A stretch of 64,000 bases of DNA from Salipiger profundus (GCF_001969385.1 NZ_CP014802.1:1-64000), one strand, 5' to 3'. Numbered from the stretch's first letter, positions 50,564 to 59,862 are shown. Program-made: numbers and translations. Notes: generated by a model from the letters alone, not told the origin.

Positions 50564-53065
50564 TCAGACGAAGACAAAGTCGTCGGCTGTGAGCGTGCCG
50601 GCGGTCATGCCGTCGACATAGAGGGTGAAGCCGGTGTCCCCGACCTCGACCTGGGCGCCACCGTCGACATTGGTGATCGAAAGCGCCCCCGGACCGACCC
50701 CCGCGAGGCGGATCAGGTCGATGCCGTCCTCGAAACCATATACCGAGTCGTTCCCGTCACCAATCAAATCGTTGAAGACGAATATGTCCGTCGCGCCGTC
50801 GGCCTGGTCGTCGAAGGAGCCGCCGTAGAGCACGTCGTCGCCGGCGCCGCTGTTGATCGTGTCGGCACCGGTGCCGCCGAAGATCGTGTCGTTGCCCTCG
50901 GCCCCGGCGAGGAAGTCGTTGCCGGTGCCGCCGAACACCTGGTCGTCGCCCTCGCCGGCGCCGATGGTGTCGTCGCCGCTCAGGCCCACCAGCGTGTCGT
51001 TGCCGAGACCGCCGCCCATGGAGTCGTCGCCGCTGCCGCCGTCGACGTAGTCGTGGCCGAAGCTGCCGGCGAGCGTGTCGTCCCCGCCGCCGCCCATCAC
51101 GGTGTCGGCGCCGTAGCCGCCCGAGGCCGCGTCCTGGTCGTCGCCGGCGTCGATGAAGTCGTCGTCGGTGCCGCCGCCGATCACGTCGTTGCCGGAGCCG
51201 CCGTAGAGCGTGTCGTTGCCGTCGCCGCCGCCGATGGAGTCGTTGCCGAGCCCGCCGTCGGCGTAATCGTCGCCCTCGTGCAGCGCGATGTTGTCGTGGT
51301 TGTTGCCGCCGAGGATGACGTCGTCGCCGGCCCGGCCGAGCAGCGAGTCGTTGCCCTGGCCGCCGTAGATCGTGTCGTCGCCGCCGAGCCCGTCGATGAA
51401 GTCGTTGGCCGCGAGCCCGTCGATGATGTCGCTCTCCTCGGTGCCCTCGAGGATGTCGAAGCCAGGGGTGCCGTAGATCGTGTCGAGCCCGCCGATGTTG
51501 ACCGTCTGGTCGCTGAAGCCCAGCCACTCGATGTTGGTGAGCGTGTCGGTCTCGCCGTCGATGGTGATCTCCCAGCCGCTGCCGGTCGCGGTGATCGTGG
51601 CATCGGCGTAGGCGACATCGTACCAGACGTGGTCGACGCCGGCGCCGCCGTTGATGGTGTCGTCGCCCGCGCTGCCCTGGAAGGTGTCGCTGCCGCCGCC
51701 GCCGTTCATCTGGTCGTCGCCGTCGCGGCCGTCGATCCGGTTGGCCCCGGCGTCGCCGGTGATCGTGTCGTCGCCGTCAGAGCCGCGCACCCACTCGATG
51801 TTGCTCAGCTCCTGGTCGTAGACCGTGCCCTCCCACGAGACGGTGGCGGTGCCGGCGGCGAGGTTCACGTCGACCCAGTCGTAGCCCGAGCGGTCGTAGC
51901 GCACCCGGTCGAAGCCGGCGCCGCCGTCGAGCGTGTCGTCGCCGGCGCGCAGGATGAAGCTCTCGTCGCTGGCGCTGCCGGTGATGTCATCGGCGTAATC
52001 GGTGCCGCGCAGTTCCCAGATCGCGCCGGTGAGCGTGTCGGTGTCGCCGTAGCCGTCGTCCGAGATGACCCCGGTGGCGAGGTTGGCGACGATGCCGTGA
52101 TCGGCGCCGCGGTAGTCGAGCCGCACGGCGCCGTCACCCGAGACGATGAAGGCGTCGTTGCCGGCGCGGCCGCGGACCGACACCCACTGCCCGTCGGCGG
52201 TGGTGATGTCGAAGCTGTCGTTGCCGTCGCTGCCGTAGAGCCCGAGGCCGTCGGTCATTGTCTCGTCGAGGACGTTGTCGACGTCGAGCAGCGTGTCGGT
52301 GCCGAGGCCGAACTTGTTGACGCTGCCGGTGCCCGCCGCGCCGTCGATGGTCACCGCGACATTGCCGCCGAGATCGCCGTACCACAGGTCGTAGAAGCCG
52401 GTCTCGGCATCGCCGAAGTCGATGGTGTCGTTGCCGGCGCCGCCGAGGATGAAATCGTAGTCCGTGTTGGCACCGGGGTTGATGTAGTCGCTGCCCGCGC
52501 CGCCGAAGAGCTCGTCCGAACCGTTGCCGCCGTAGAGGCTGTCGTTGCCGCTTTCGCCGAAGAGCGAATCGTCGCCGTCGCCGCCGTGGATATCGTCGGC
52601 GCCGCTGCCGCCCACGAGCAGGTCATCGAAGTCCGAGCCGATCTGGGTGGTGTCGGTCGCAAGCCCCTCGAGCGGCGCGTCGATCGCCAGGCTCGAGGCC
52701 GAGGCGTCGAGGGTGATCGGCTGCATGTTCAGCAGCGCCTCGAGCGGGGCGGAGTTGCCGTCCTCGTAGTCGGCGATCAGCGCGAGGATGAAATCCTCGA
52801 AGCTCCAGGTGAAATCCGAGAACAGCGCGACGGTGTCGCCGCTGTCGTTCAGGATTTCCAGTGAGGTGAAGCTGCCGGTCAGCGAGACCTCGGGGTTCGA
52901 CAGGCCGGAGCCGGTGAAGATGGCGCGATAGCCGCTTTCGTCGTTCTCGACGATCAATTCGCCGGAGCTGCTGGAAATCACCGAGGCGTCGATGCCCTCG
53001 TCAGCCGCGCTGTAGAACGTTCGGTACAGGAAATCCGTCGTGTCGCCAAAGAGTTGAATAAGCAT
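50564..53065 (-). CDS. RTX calcium-binding protein with a distinct N-terminal domain
   Basis: The 833-aa protein begins with about 130 residues of unrecognised, beta-rich sequence (MLIQLFGDTTDFLYRTFYSA), unlike the PPC or propeller domains of the other RTX proteins here. RTX repeats are interrupted by three or four spacer segments with WYDVAYADAT-like strands. The last 270 residues contain NHDNIALHEGDD and DQDAASGGYG and end ADDFVFV, a type I signal. No catalytic site is visible. A TATAAT-containing promoter about 140 bp upstream is plausible. Confidence 0.9.
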   Translation of the reverse strand: MLIQLFGDTTDFLYRTFYSAADEGIDASVISSSSGELIVENDESGYRAIFTGSGLSNPEVSLTGSFTSLEILNDSGDTVALFSDFTWSFEDFILALIADYEDGNSAPLEALLNMQPITLDASASSLAIDAPLEGLATDTTQIGSDFDDLLVGGSGADDIHGGDGDDSLFGESGNDSLYGGNGSDELFGGAGSDYINPGANTDYDFILGGAGNDTIDFGDAETGFYDLWYGDLGGNVAVTIDGAAGTGSVNKFGLGTDTLLDVDNVLDETMTDGLGLYGSDGNDSFDITTADGQWVSVRGRAGNDAFIVSGDGAVRLDYRGADHGIVANLATGVISDDGYGDTDTLTGAIWELRGTDYADDITGSASDESFILRAGDDTLDGGAGFDRVRYDRSGYDWVDVNLAAGTATVSWEGTVYDQELSNIEWVRGSDGDDTITGDAGANRIDGRDGDDQMNGGGGSDTFQGSAGDDTINGGAGVDHVWYDVAYADATITATGSGWEITIDGETDTLTNIEWLGFSDQTVNIGGLDTIYGTPGFDILEGTEESDIIDGLAANDFIDGLGGDDTIYGGQGNDSLLGRAGDDVILGGNNHDNIALHEGDDYADGGLGNDSIGGGDGNDTLYGGSGNDVIGGGTDDDFIDAGDDQDAASGGYGADTVMGGGGDDTLAGSFGHDYVDGGSGDDSMGGGLGNDTLVGLSGDDTIGAGEGDDQVFGGTGNDFLAGAEGNDTIFGGTGADTINSGAGDDVLYGGSFDDQADGATDIFVFNDLIGDGNDSVYGFEDGIDLIRLAGVGPGALSITNVDGGAQVEVGDTGFTLYVDGMTAGTLTADDFVFV

Positions 53066-53203
53066 GTCGGCCCTTCATCGTAATTCATTATGTTCAAATG
53101 CTGCCCCTTGTTTCCGCGGGGTAAGCGGCCTTCCATGTGTAGAAAGCGGGATTTCCGCGATCAAGAAGTTTCGGAAATATTCATAAATTTTTACATAAAC
53201 TTC

Positions 53204-53231
53204 ATTATACGATAATTGGTTGTAAGCGCAA
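53204..53231 (-). promoter_or_regulatory. Candidate sigma-70-type promoter for the 833-aa RTX gene
   Basis: On the minus strand TTGCGC (plus 53226-53231) and TATAAT (plus 53204-53209) are separated by 16 bp. The -10 is a consensus match, the -35 matches four of six. It lies in an AT-rich island that is exceptional for this flank and leaves a leader of about 130 bases. Confidence 0.45.
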
Positions 53232-53303
53232 AGTTAGAGTGTCCCACATCTGCAAAACAGAAGTGTCACACTTCCCCTGTGTCAGACAGGATTGGAGTGG
53301 ACC

Positions 53304-53372
53304 GTGGGATTGGTGCTGATGAGCGAGCGTGATCTGAACCGCGTCGAGATTTTGAGCCATACCGACCGGTGA
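53304..53372 (+). pseudogene. Transposase N-terminal remnant
   Basis: GLVLMSERDLNRVEILSH in the frame beginning at 53304 matches the usual N-terminus of ISNCY-type transposases and stops after 22 codons. No further transposase sequence follows. It is a relic. Confidence 0.5.
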
Positions 53373-53685
53373 CCGCATTCAAGGCCGCTCTTGGCGCCAG
53401 GGGCACTGCAACTCCGCGAGCCTTTGCATCGTCCGGCCAACGCCGGTGACCCCAGCGAGTGGTCCGGGTTGAATGCTAAATGCATGGGTGGCCTTCGATC
53501 TACTGGGGTGAAGACCTCGGACGCCGGCACCTGATATCCTCTCGGAGTTAGTCCGCGATCTGTGAGGTCGTCACGAAGACGATTGTGCAGAAGCTTCGCC
53601 CTCCGCCCGATCAAACATCGCAACGTCACGCACAAAATCTGGCTTTTCGTACCAGCGCATCTCAGCCTGAATAGAGTTATCTAAG
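53373..53685. other. Non-coding stretch before the MarR operon
   Basis: These 313 bases show no convincing gene, repeat or RNA. An antisense reading frame covers much of it but has no recognisable motif. Confidence 0.35.
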
Positions 53686-53712
53686 ACAACTGTTGCGAAT
53701 CGCAACCATTGT
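53686..53712. promoter_or_regulatory. Putative MarR operator
   Basis: GTTGCGA (53692-53698) and TCGCAAC (53700-53706) form a perfect dyad about one base, and after a two-base gap on each side ACAA (53686-53689) pairs with TTGT (53709-53712). The 27-base site ends 16 bp before the MarR start. Size and symmetry suit a MarR dimer, so autoregulation is likely. Confidence 0.65.
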
Positions 53713-53728
53713 GGCGTGAAGTTGCGGT

Positions 53729-54250
53729 ATGACGACCGACTCACCCTCCTCGAAAGCCTCAGACGGCAGGCCGAGCGAAAGCCTGAAATCGCTTGGCATC
53801 GAAGACCTCGACTGCCTCGAGGATCTCCTCAGCTTCTATGTTCGGTCCGTCAATTACGCCTTGTCGGTTGATCTCGATGCTCGCCTGGAGAACCTCGAGG
53901 TCGCCCGAGGAACGGGCAAGATCACGGCCTTGCTGCTAATCGACAGTCATCCTGGAATCCGGCCATCGGCCATCGCCCAGGCAACGCTCAGGGACCGCCC
54001 GAGCGTCAGCCGGATCGTCGGTCACATGTTGAAGAACGGCCTCGTCGAAAAGGTCGAATCCCCCGACGAACGCCGCGCTTCCGGCCTGTACATCACCGAC
54101 GCCGGCCATGAGCTCGCCGAGACAGTCCGGGGCATCGTGAAGCAGCAGTCGAAAGACTTCTTTGTCGATGTCCCAAAGGAGGACCGGGATGAACTTCTCC
54201 GGATAACCAAAAGTATCTACAAGAAAATCATCGAGGCACGAACCCCATGA
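53729..54250 (+). CDS. MarR-family transcriptional regulator
   Basis: The 173-aa winged-helix protein has a helical N-terminus, then PSAIAQATLRDRPSVSRIVG as recognition helices near residue 80-100 and the wing SPDERRASGLYITDAG with the conserved D-x-R. It should repress or activate the downstream catabolic operon in response to a ligand. Its TGA overlaps the ATG of the SDR gene, tying it to the operon. An operator dyad sits just upstream. Confidence 0.88.
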   Translation: MTTDSPSSKASDGRPSESLKSLGIEDLDCLEDLLSFYVRSVNYALSVDLDARLENLEVARGTGKITALLLIDSHPGIRPSAIAQATLRDRPSVSRIVGHMLKNGLVEKVESPDERRASGLYITDAGHELAETVRGIVKQQSKDFFVDVPKEDRDELLRITKSIYKKIIEARTP

Positions 54251-54934
54251 TTGCCCGCGTCGCACTTGAATCCGGCGCCTCTCGCGGCATCGGCCTCGCC
54301 GTTGCGCGAACACTCCAACAGAATGACTGGTCCCTGTCGCTGGGCCTGTGGGGCACTGAGGACGTCGCGCCCGAGCTCTCCCGTCAGCAGGTCGTTCAGC
54401 ATGACGCGCGCCAGGCCGACGAACAGGCCTGGGTGCAGGCTGCACTGGACAGGTTTGGCGGGATCGACGCCGTCGCATGTTGTGCCGGGATCATGACGCC
54501 CAAGGAGATCGTCGAGATCGACGACGAAACGCTGGACGCGATGTGGGAGGTCAACGTCAAGTCGCCGCGCCGGCTCAGCGCAGCCTGGGAGCCGCTCAAG
54601 CAGAGCGGCCAGGGACGAGTCGCGGTACTGGCCTCCCTCTCGGGAAAGCGCGTGAAGTCTTCCGCCCCCTCGTCCTACGCGCTCACCAAACATGCCGCAG
54701 TCGTTCTGGTTCACGGCTTTCGCCAAACCGGTAGGGAGCACGGCATCCGCGCGACCGCCATAATGCCAGGGCTTCGTCAATACCGACATGGCCAGGGCAA
54801 TCACCGAGACCGACCCGGTCGAGATGACGCAGGCGAGCGACCTCGCAGAGCTTATCCGCACGGCCATCGAGCTTCCCAACACCGCATCGGTCGCCGAACT
54901 CTCGGTAAACTGCCAACTTGAGGAGTTGTTTTAA
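54247..54934 (+). pseudogene. Short-chain dehydrogenase with a frameshift near its C-terminus
   Basis: An intact SDR start (SGASRGIGLAVA, catalytic LASLSG and SYALTKHA with YxxxK) runs from 54247 to about 54769. There an extra G in CCAGGG shifts the frame. In the +1 frame a normal SDR end continues: GFVNTDMARAITETD, later ELSVNCQLEELF and TAA at 54932-54934 overlapping the next ATG. Read straight through, the protein ends in an aberrant arginine-rich tail at 54921. The gene is either newly broken, or the extra base is a sequencing error. The role, presumably reduction or oxidation of the operon's substrate, is inference. Confidence 0.8.
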
Positions 54935-56271
54935 TGCCCGGCCCCACGCCAGTTCATGTTCAGGGCGATCCGGAACTTCCTGAAAAAGTCGATGTCGTTG
55001 TCATAGGCGGCGGCATCATAGGTTCCTCCACAGCTTTGGAGCTTGCCGAAGCCGGATACAGTGTCGCCGTTTGCGAGAAGGGCGGCATCGGGCACGAGCA
55101 ATCGAGCCGCAACTGGGGATGGGTGCGCATCACCCGGCGTGACCCCCGCGAAATCCCTCTGATGGCGGAGTCTCTCCGCCTGTGGAAGACCATCGACGAG
55201 CGCCTGGGACGTTCGACCGGCTACCGCACGACGGGCATCACGTTCGTCTGCAAGAACGAAAAGATGGTCGAGAACTATCGCAACTGGAAAAGGCACCTTG
55301 AGCCATTCCAGATCAAGAGCGAGATCCTGAGTCCCCAGGAGATGCGCGACCTCAATCCGGGAAGCCAGCTGACCGGTGCCGGCGCCCTTCACACGCCGGC
55401 AGACGGGCGAGCTGAACCCCAGAAGGCGGCGCCGGCCATCGCCGAGGCCGCGAGAGATCGCGGCGCCCATATCCTCACGAAATGCGCCGTCAGGACCGTC
55501 GAGACGGAGGGCGGTCGGGTTTCCGGCGTCGTCACCGAACGCGGTCCGATCCGCTGTTCCAGCGTGGTTCTGGCGGGCGGCGCTTGGTCCAACCTCTTCG
55601 CCGGGAACATGGGGATCGACCTTCCGGCATTGGGCGTCGTCAGCCACGTCCTGCGCACAGAGCCCATCGAGGGCGGACCAAAGGAAGCGACCTGGACGAA
55701 CGATTTCGCGATCCGGAAACGCGAGGACGGCGGGTATACCATCTCTCGCGGCGCGGGAACGACCGTCGACATCGTTCCGAACTCGTTCCGCTATGCCGCG
55801 AAGTACCTGCGCGCTCTGAAGATGCAGGGGCGCGAGCTTCACTTCAGGATCAGCGAGCAGTTCCTGCGGGAGGCACGGCGCGCAAAAAAATGGTCCTCCA
55901 GCGAGGTCACGCCGTTCGAGGAAGACGAAAACCGGATCTTCGACCCGATCCCGTCCCCAAAAATGGTGAATTCGCTGCTGGCCAACGCCTCGGCCGCCTT
56001 CCCGGCGCTCAAGGACGCGAAGGTCGCACAGAAGTGGGCCGGGTGCATTGATGTCACACCCGACGCCATCCCGGTGATCTCTGAAGTGAAAGCGACACCG
56101 GGCCTCTACATGGCCACGGGCTTCTCGGGACACGGGTTCGGCATCGGACCCGCCGCAGGCGGCCTGATGGCAGACCTGGTCACGGGTCGCACGCCGCGTG
56201 TCGATCCCAAGGAATTCCGGTTTTCGCGGTTTACTGACGGAAGCCGGATCGCCCCCGATCTGGGCTACTGA
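54934..56271 (+). CDS. FAD-dependent amino-acid oxidoreductase (DAO family)
   Basis: The 445-aa protein has VVVIGGGIIGSSTALELAEAG for FAD binding near residue 20 and EKGGIGHEQSSRNWGWVR, then AGGAWSNLFAGN and the C-terminal GFSGHGFGIGPAAGGLMADL, the DadA/glycine-oxidase-type pattern. It probably oxidatively deaminates an amine or amino acid such as a D-amino acid, sarcosine-like compound or opine. It starts inside the stop of the SDR gene (TAATG), so the genes form an operon. The substrate cannot be told. Confidence 0.88.
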   Translation: MPGPTPVHVQGDPELPEKVDVVVIGGGIIGSSTALELAEAGYSVAVCEKGGIGHEQSSRNWGWVRITRRDPREIPLMAESLRLWKTIDERLGRSTGYRTTGITFVCKNEKMVENYRNWKRHLEPFQIKSEILSPQEMRDLNPGSQLTGAGALHTPADGRAEPQKAAPAIAEAARDRGAHILTKCAVRTVETEGGRVSGVVTERGPIRCSSVVLAGGAWSNLFAGNMGIDLPALGVVSHVLRTEPIEGGPKEATWTNDFAIRKREDGGYTISRGAGTTVDIVPNSFRYAAKYLRALKMQGRELHFRISEQFLREARRAKKWSSSEVTPFEEDENRIFDPIPSPKMVNSLLANASAAFPALKDAKVAQKWAGCIDVTPDAIPVISEVKATPGLYMATGFSGHGFGIGPAAGGLMADLVTGRTPRVDPKEFRFSRFTDGSRIAPDLGY

Positions 56272-56322
56272 TCGGGACAATCCCAAGAAAAATAATAATA
56301 GCGTACCCACAAGGAGTGTTCC

Positions 56323-57963
56323 ATGACGTCGAAGACGTGCAACCTCAACAGAAGAAACTTCCTGAAAACCGGCACTGCCGGCCTCACGCTTCTCATGTCC
56401 GGCGCCGCGGGCAGCCGCCTAGCTGCCCAGGACGCTTCCGGGCAGGTGATCATCGGGTTCTCCCAGGAACCCACCGTTCTGCACCCCCACATGCCGCATA
56501 TCGAGGTCGACGAGGGCGTTCACTTCAACCTGTTCGACCCGCTTTTCACCGTGAACTCGGACGGGGATTTCGTCCCTGCCCTGGCCACTGAAGTTCCGAC
56601 CGTCGAGAACGGTGGCGTGTCCGAAGACGGTCTGAAATGGCGCGTCAAGCTCCGTGAGGGAGTGACCTGGCATGATGGCGAGCCGTTCACTGCGGAAGAC
56701 GTGAAGTTCACCATCGAGCTGCAACAGGACCCGAACTTCAGCGCCATGCGTCGGACCGGTCACGAGCTTGTGCGGAACATCGAGGTCGTCAACGATCACG
56801 AGATCACCTGGGAGATGGAGTCGCCCTTCGCGCCATACGTGTCGATCCTGTCCTGGACCTTCATCGTTCCCGCACACATCCTGGCCGATGCCGAGGACCC
56901 CAACCAGACGGACTTCCGAAACAGCCCCGTGGGCACCGGCGCCTTCAGCTTCGGAGAACGGGTCGCCGGCAACTACATCCAGCTGAATGCCAATCCCGAC
57001 TGGTGGGGCGACGGTCCATACTTGGAAACGGTCATCTTCCGGTACATTCCGGACATGACGGTTCTCTACACGCAGTTCCGGACCGGCGACATCGACGTGA
57101 TCGGTCTGCAAGGGATCCAGTTCGACCGGTTTGAGCAAGCCAAGCAGCTGGACGACCGGGAGGTCGTCATTACCCAGGCGTCGACCGTGGAATCGATCAG
57201 TTTCAACCTGGGCAAGCCGCAATTCCAGGATCCGGCCGTGCGCGAAGCGCTGTACTACGCGCTCGATAAAACCACGATCATCGACGCGATCTACTACGGA
57301 ATTCCGGAGCCGACGGAGAGCTTTCTGCCGAAGGGGTCGTCCTACTTTCACGAGGGCCTCCCGAAATCTGAGTACAATCTCGAGAAAGCCAAGCAGATCC
57401 TGGACGAGGCCGGATGGGTGCCGGGAGATGACGGCGTGCGTGTAAAGGATGGCGTCCGCCTGGCCTTCAAGAACTCGACCACGGCCGGCAATAGCGTGCG
57501 CGAGCAAACACAGCAGTTTATCCAGCAGGACTTCGCCGAGATCGGCGTCGAGATGGAGATCTCCAACCTGCCGCCGGCCGTCATGTGGGGCGAGTACTGG
57601 CAGATGTCCGAGTTCGATACCGCGATGGTCGGCATTGTCTACACCACGGGCCCCGACCCGGACGTGTCGAACTACTTCCACTCCACCGCGATCAGCGCGC
57701 AGGGCGGCGCCGGTCAGAACACCTGGCAATACCAGAACGAGGCGGTCGACGAGCTGCTCGAGGAAGGCGCCAGCCTGTTCGTGCAGGAAGAGCGCAAGAC
57801 CATCTACAACAAGCTCCAGGAAGTCGTCCGGGAGGATCTCCCCTTCCTGCCGATCTTCCAGTACGCGAACCTGCGTGGTCACAAGGCCGGCCTCGAAGGG
57901 TTTGATCCCAACGTAAACGTGCGGATCGAGACCTGGAACGTCGGCGAGTGGCGCTGGGTCTGA
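56323..57963 (+). CDS. ABC-transporter substrate-binding protein, SBP_bac_5 type
   Basis: The 546-aa periplasmic protein has a twin-arginine-like leader (NRRNFLKTGTAGLTLLMSGA) and the family-5 fold: LREGVTWHDGEPFTAEDVKFT, NSPVGTGAFSF and FNLGKPQFQDPAVREALYYAL (each in part). Family members bind dipeptides, oligopeptides, nickel or opines. AAGGAGTG precedes the ATG at 56323. A strong hairpin follows the gene and probably raises its mRNA level above that of the permeases. Confidence 0.92.
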   Translation: MTSKTCNLNRRNFLKTGTAGLTLLMSGAAGSRLAAQDASGQVIIGFSQEPTVLHPHMPHIEVDEGVHFNLFDPLFTVNSDGDFVPALATEVPTVENGGVSEDGLKWRVKLREGVTWHDGEPFTAEDVKFTIELQQDPNFSAMRRTGHELVRNIEVVNDHEITWEMESPFAPYVSILSWTFIVPAHILADAEDPNQTDFRNSPVGTGAFSFGERVAGNYIQLNANPDWWGDGPYLETVIFRYIPDMTVLYTQFRTGDIDVIGLQGIQFDRFEQAKQLDDREVVITQASTVESISFNLGKPQFQDPAVREALYYALDKTTIIDAIYYGIPEPTESFLPKGSSYFHEGLPKSEYNLEKAKQILDEAGWVPGDDGVRVKDGVRLAFKNSTTAGNSVREQTQQFIQQDFAEIGVEMEISNLPPAVMWGEYWQMSEFDTAMVGIVYTTGPDPDVSNYFHSTAISAQGGAGQNTWQYQNEAVDELLEEGASLFVQEERKTIYNKLQEVVREDLPFLPIFQYANLRGHKAGLEGFDPNVNVRIETWNVGEWRWV

Positions 57964-57980
57964 TCCCTCGACACTAAAGC

Positions 57981-58003
57981 AGCCCGGCCGGGTCGGCCGG
58001 GCT
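57981..58003 (+). terminator. Strong intra-operon hairpin after the binding-protein gene
   Basis: AGCCCGGCCG (57981-57990) and CGGCCGGGCT (57994-58003) make a perfect 10-bp stem with a GGT loop, 18 bp after the stop and 22 bp before the permease. No T-tract; mRNA protection or partial termination is more likely than full termination. Confidence 0.6.
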
Positions 58004-58024
58004 GACAACAACGGGGAGACAGTC

Positions 58025-58975
58025 ATGGCACGGTTTATCCTGCACAGGCTGGGGCACAGTCTGCTGCTCCTGTTCCTGGTTTCACTGATCGGATACACGA
58101 TCCTTCATCTCGCGCCAGGCGGGCCGCTCTCGCAATACGCCCTGTCGCCAGGGATGACGCAGGCGGAACTCAACCAAATCGCCGAGCGGATGGGTCTCAA
58201 CCGCCCGATCCCCATCCAGTACCTGGACTGGTTCACGAGCTTCCTCGTCGGAGACTGGGGCGAGAGCTTTCGCGACGGTCGACCGGTGCTGTCGGTGATT
58301 TCCGGGCACCTGTTCGCCACCGTCCTCCTCGTGGTGAGCTCGAGCGTGATCTCCATCGGGCTGGGCACACTCGTGGGCGTTCTTGGAGCCACCCGCCGAT
58401 ATTCGGCCTGGGACTACATCGCGACCGTCGGCGCCATGATCGCCTTGAGCATTCCCACCTTCTGGTTCGGCCTGGTCGCGATCTATGTCTTCTCACTCCA
58501 GCTCGACTGGTTCCCGTCCGGGAACATGTACAGCATCGGCGACGAGAGCTTCCTCGATTACGCGCACCATCTCGTCATGCCGTCGGTGGTCCTCGCCCTC
58601 GTGAGCGTCGCGATCTGGTCTCGCTACATGCGGTCCGCGATGCTCGACGTCATCGGTCAGGATTTCGTACGTACCGCTCGCGCCAAGGGCCTGAGCGGAC
58701 AGCGCGTCCTCTACCGCCACGTGGTCCGGAATGCCCTCATTCCGATGATCACGCTCGCGGGCATCCAGCTTCCAATGCTGCTGTCCGGCGCGCTTGTGAC
58801 CGAGACGGTCTTCACCTGGCCCGGCATCGGCCGCCTGTTCCTCGATAGCCTAGGCTACAACGACTACCCGGTCATCATGGGCGTTCTGATGTTCACCGCG
58901 ATCTTCGTTCTCCTTGGAAACCTGATCGCCGACATTCTGGTCGCAACCGTCGACCCACGCGTGAGGCTCGAATAA
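58025..58975 (+). CDS. ABC-transporter permease, DppB/OppB type
   Basis: The 316-aa inner-membrane protein has six helices. The first, RLGHSLLLLFLVSLIGYTIL, and the periplasmic GGPLSQYALSPGMTQ with MGLNRPIPIQYLDW are typical of DppB. The EAA-type loop reads RTARAKGLSGQRVLYRHVVRNALIP. It pairs with the next permease, whose start overlaps its stop (TAATG). Confidence 0.92.
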   Translation: MARFILHRLGHSLLLLFLVSLIGYTILHLAPGGPLSQYALSPGMTQAELNQIAERMGLNRPIPIQYLDWFTSFLVGDWGESFRDGRPVLSVISGHLFATVLLVVSSSVISIGLGTLVGVLGATRRYSAWDYIATVGAMIALSIPTFWFGLVAIYVFSLQLDWFPSGNMYSIGDESFLDYAHHLVMPSVVLALVSVAIWSRYMRSAMLDVIGQDFVRTARAKGLSGQRVLYRHVVRNALIPMITLAGIQLPMLLSGALVTETVFTWPGIGRLFLDSLGYNDYPVIMGVLMFTAIFVLLGNLIADILVATVDPRVRLE

Positions 58976-59862
58976 TGGCTGCAGCGACTGAGCAGATCTC
59001 TTCCAAATCGAAAATCAGGGTCCTGGAAAATCGGACACTGCGGCGTTTCATCAGGCATCGACTGGCTATCACCGGTCTGGTCATGATCGTCGGCATCGGG
59101 ATCCTTTGCGTGGTGGGGCCCTGGCTCCTGCCGCACGACATGCTTGACATCAACATTCGCGACAGGTTCAGCCCGCCCCTGACGGATACCTTCATCATGG
59201 GCACCGACGAGATGGGCCGCGACCTCGCCGCCCGGCTGTTCATGGCTGGGCGCGTGTCCCTGATGGTCGGCATCGCCGCAATGATCCTGTCCACACTGAT
59301 CGGGACCGTCATCGGCCTGGTCGCCGGCTACTTCGGCAAGGTGACCGGCACGGTTCTCATGCGGCTGACGGACTCCTTCCTGTGCTTTCCGCAGATCTTC
59401 CTGCTTCTGACGCTGGCGGCATTCCTCGAGCCCAGTGCCTTCATGATCACGCTCATCATCGCGGTGACGAGCTGGATGGAGGTGGCCCGCATCGTCTCCG
59501 CTGAGATCCGGTCTCTCCGCGAACGGGACTTCATCACCGCGGCCCGCATCAGCGGCGCCTCTCACCGGTGGATCATGTTCCGGGAACTGCTTCCGAACAC
59601 TATCGGGCCGATCATCGTGGCTGCCACCCTCACCATCGCTAAGGCCATCCTGCTTGAAGCTTATGTGAGTTTTCTGGGCTACGGGATCCAGCCGCCCATG
59701 CCGAGCTGGGGTAACATGCTCAACAACGCCCAGCAGTTCTTGGATACCGCGCCTTGGCTGGCGATCATTCCGGGGATCGCGATCACCGCAGCCGTGACCA
59801 GCTTCAACTTCATCGGCGATGGCCTGAGAGATGCCCTCGACGCACGGAGCGACGCACAATGA
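58975..59862 (+). CDS. ABC-transporter permease, DppC/OppC type
   Basis: The 295-aa protein has an N-terminal OppC_N segment, HRLAITGLVMIVGIGILCV, GTDEMGRDLAARLFMAGRVSL (in parts) with the conserved DxxGRD, and the EAA loop RERDFITAARISGASHRWIMF. With DppB-like it forms the channel. Stop overlaps the first ATPase start. Confidence 0.92.
   Translation: MAAATEQISSKSKIRVLENRTLRRFIRHRLAITGLVMIVGIGILCVVGPWLLPHDMLDINIRDRFSPPLTDTFIMGTDEMGRDLAARLFMAGRVSLMVGIAAMILSTLIGTVIGLVAGYFGKVTGTVLMRLTDSFLCFPQIFLLLTLAAFLEPSAFMITLIIAVTSWMEVARIVSAEIRSLRERDFITAARISGASHRWIMFRELLPNTIGPIIVAATLTIAKAILLEAYVSFLGYGIQPPMPSWGNMLNNAQQFLDTAPWLAIIPGIAITAAVTSFNFIGDGLRDALDARSDAQ

Noticed and set aside
53282..53635. A 117-codon minus-strand frame before the MarR operon
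   Set aside because: No motif, no good ribosome-binding site, and it overlaps a transposase remnant on the other strand.
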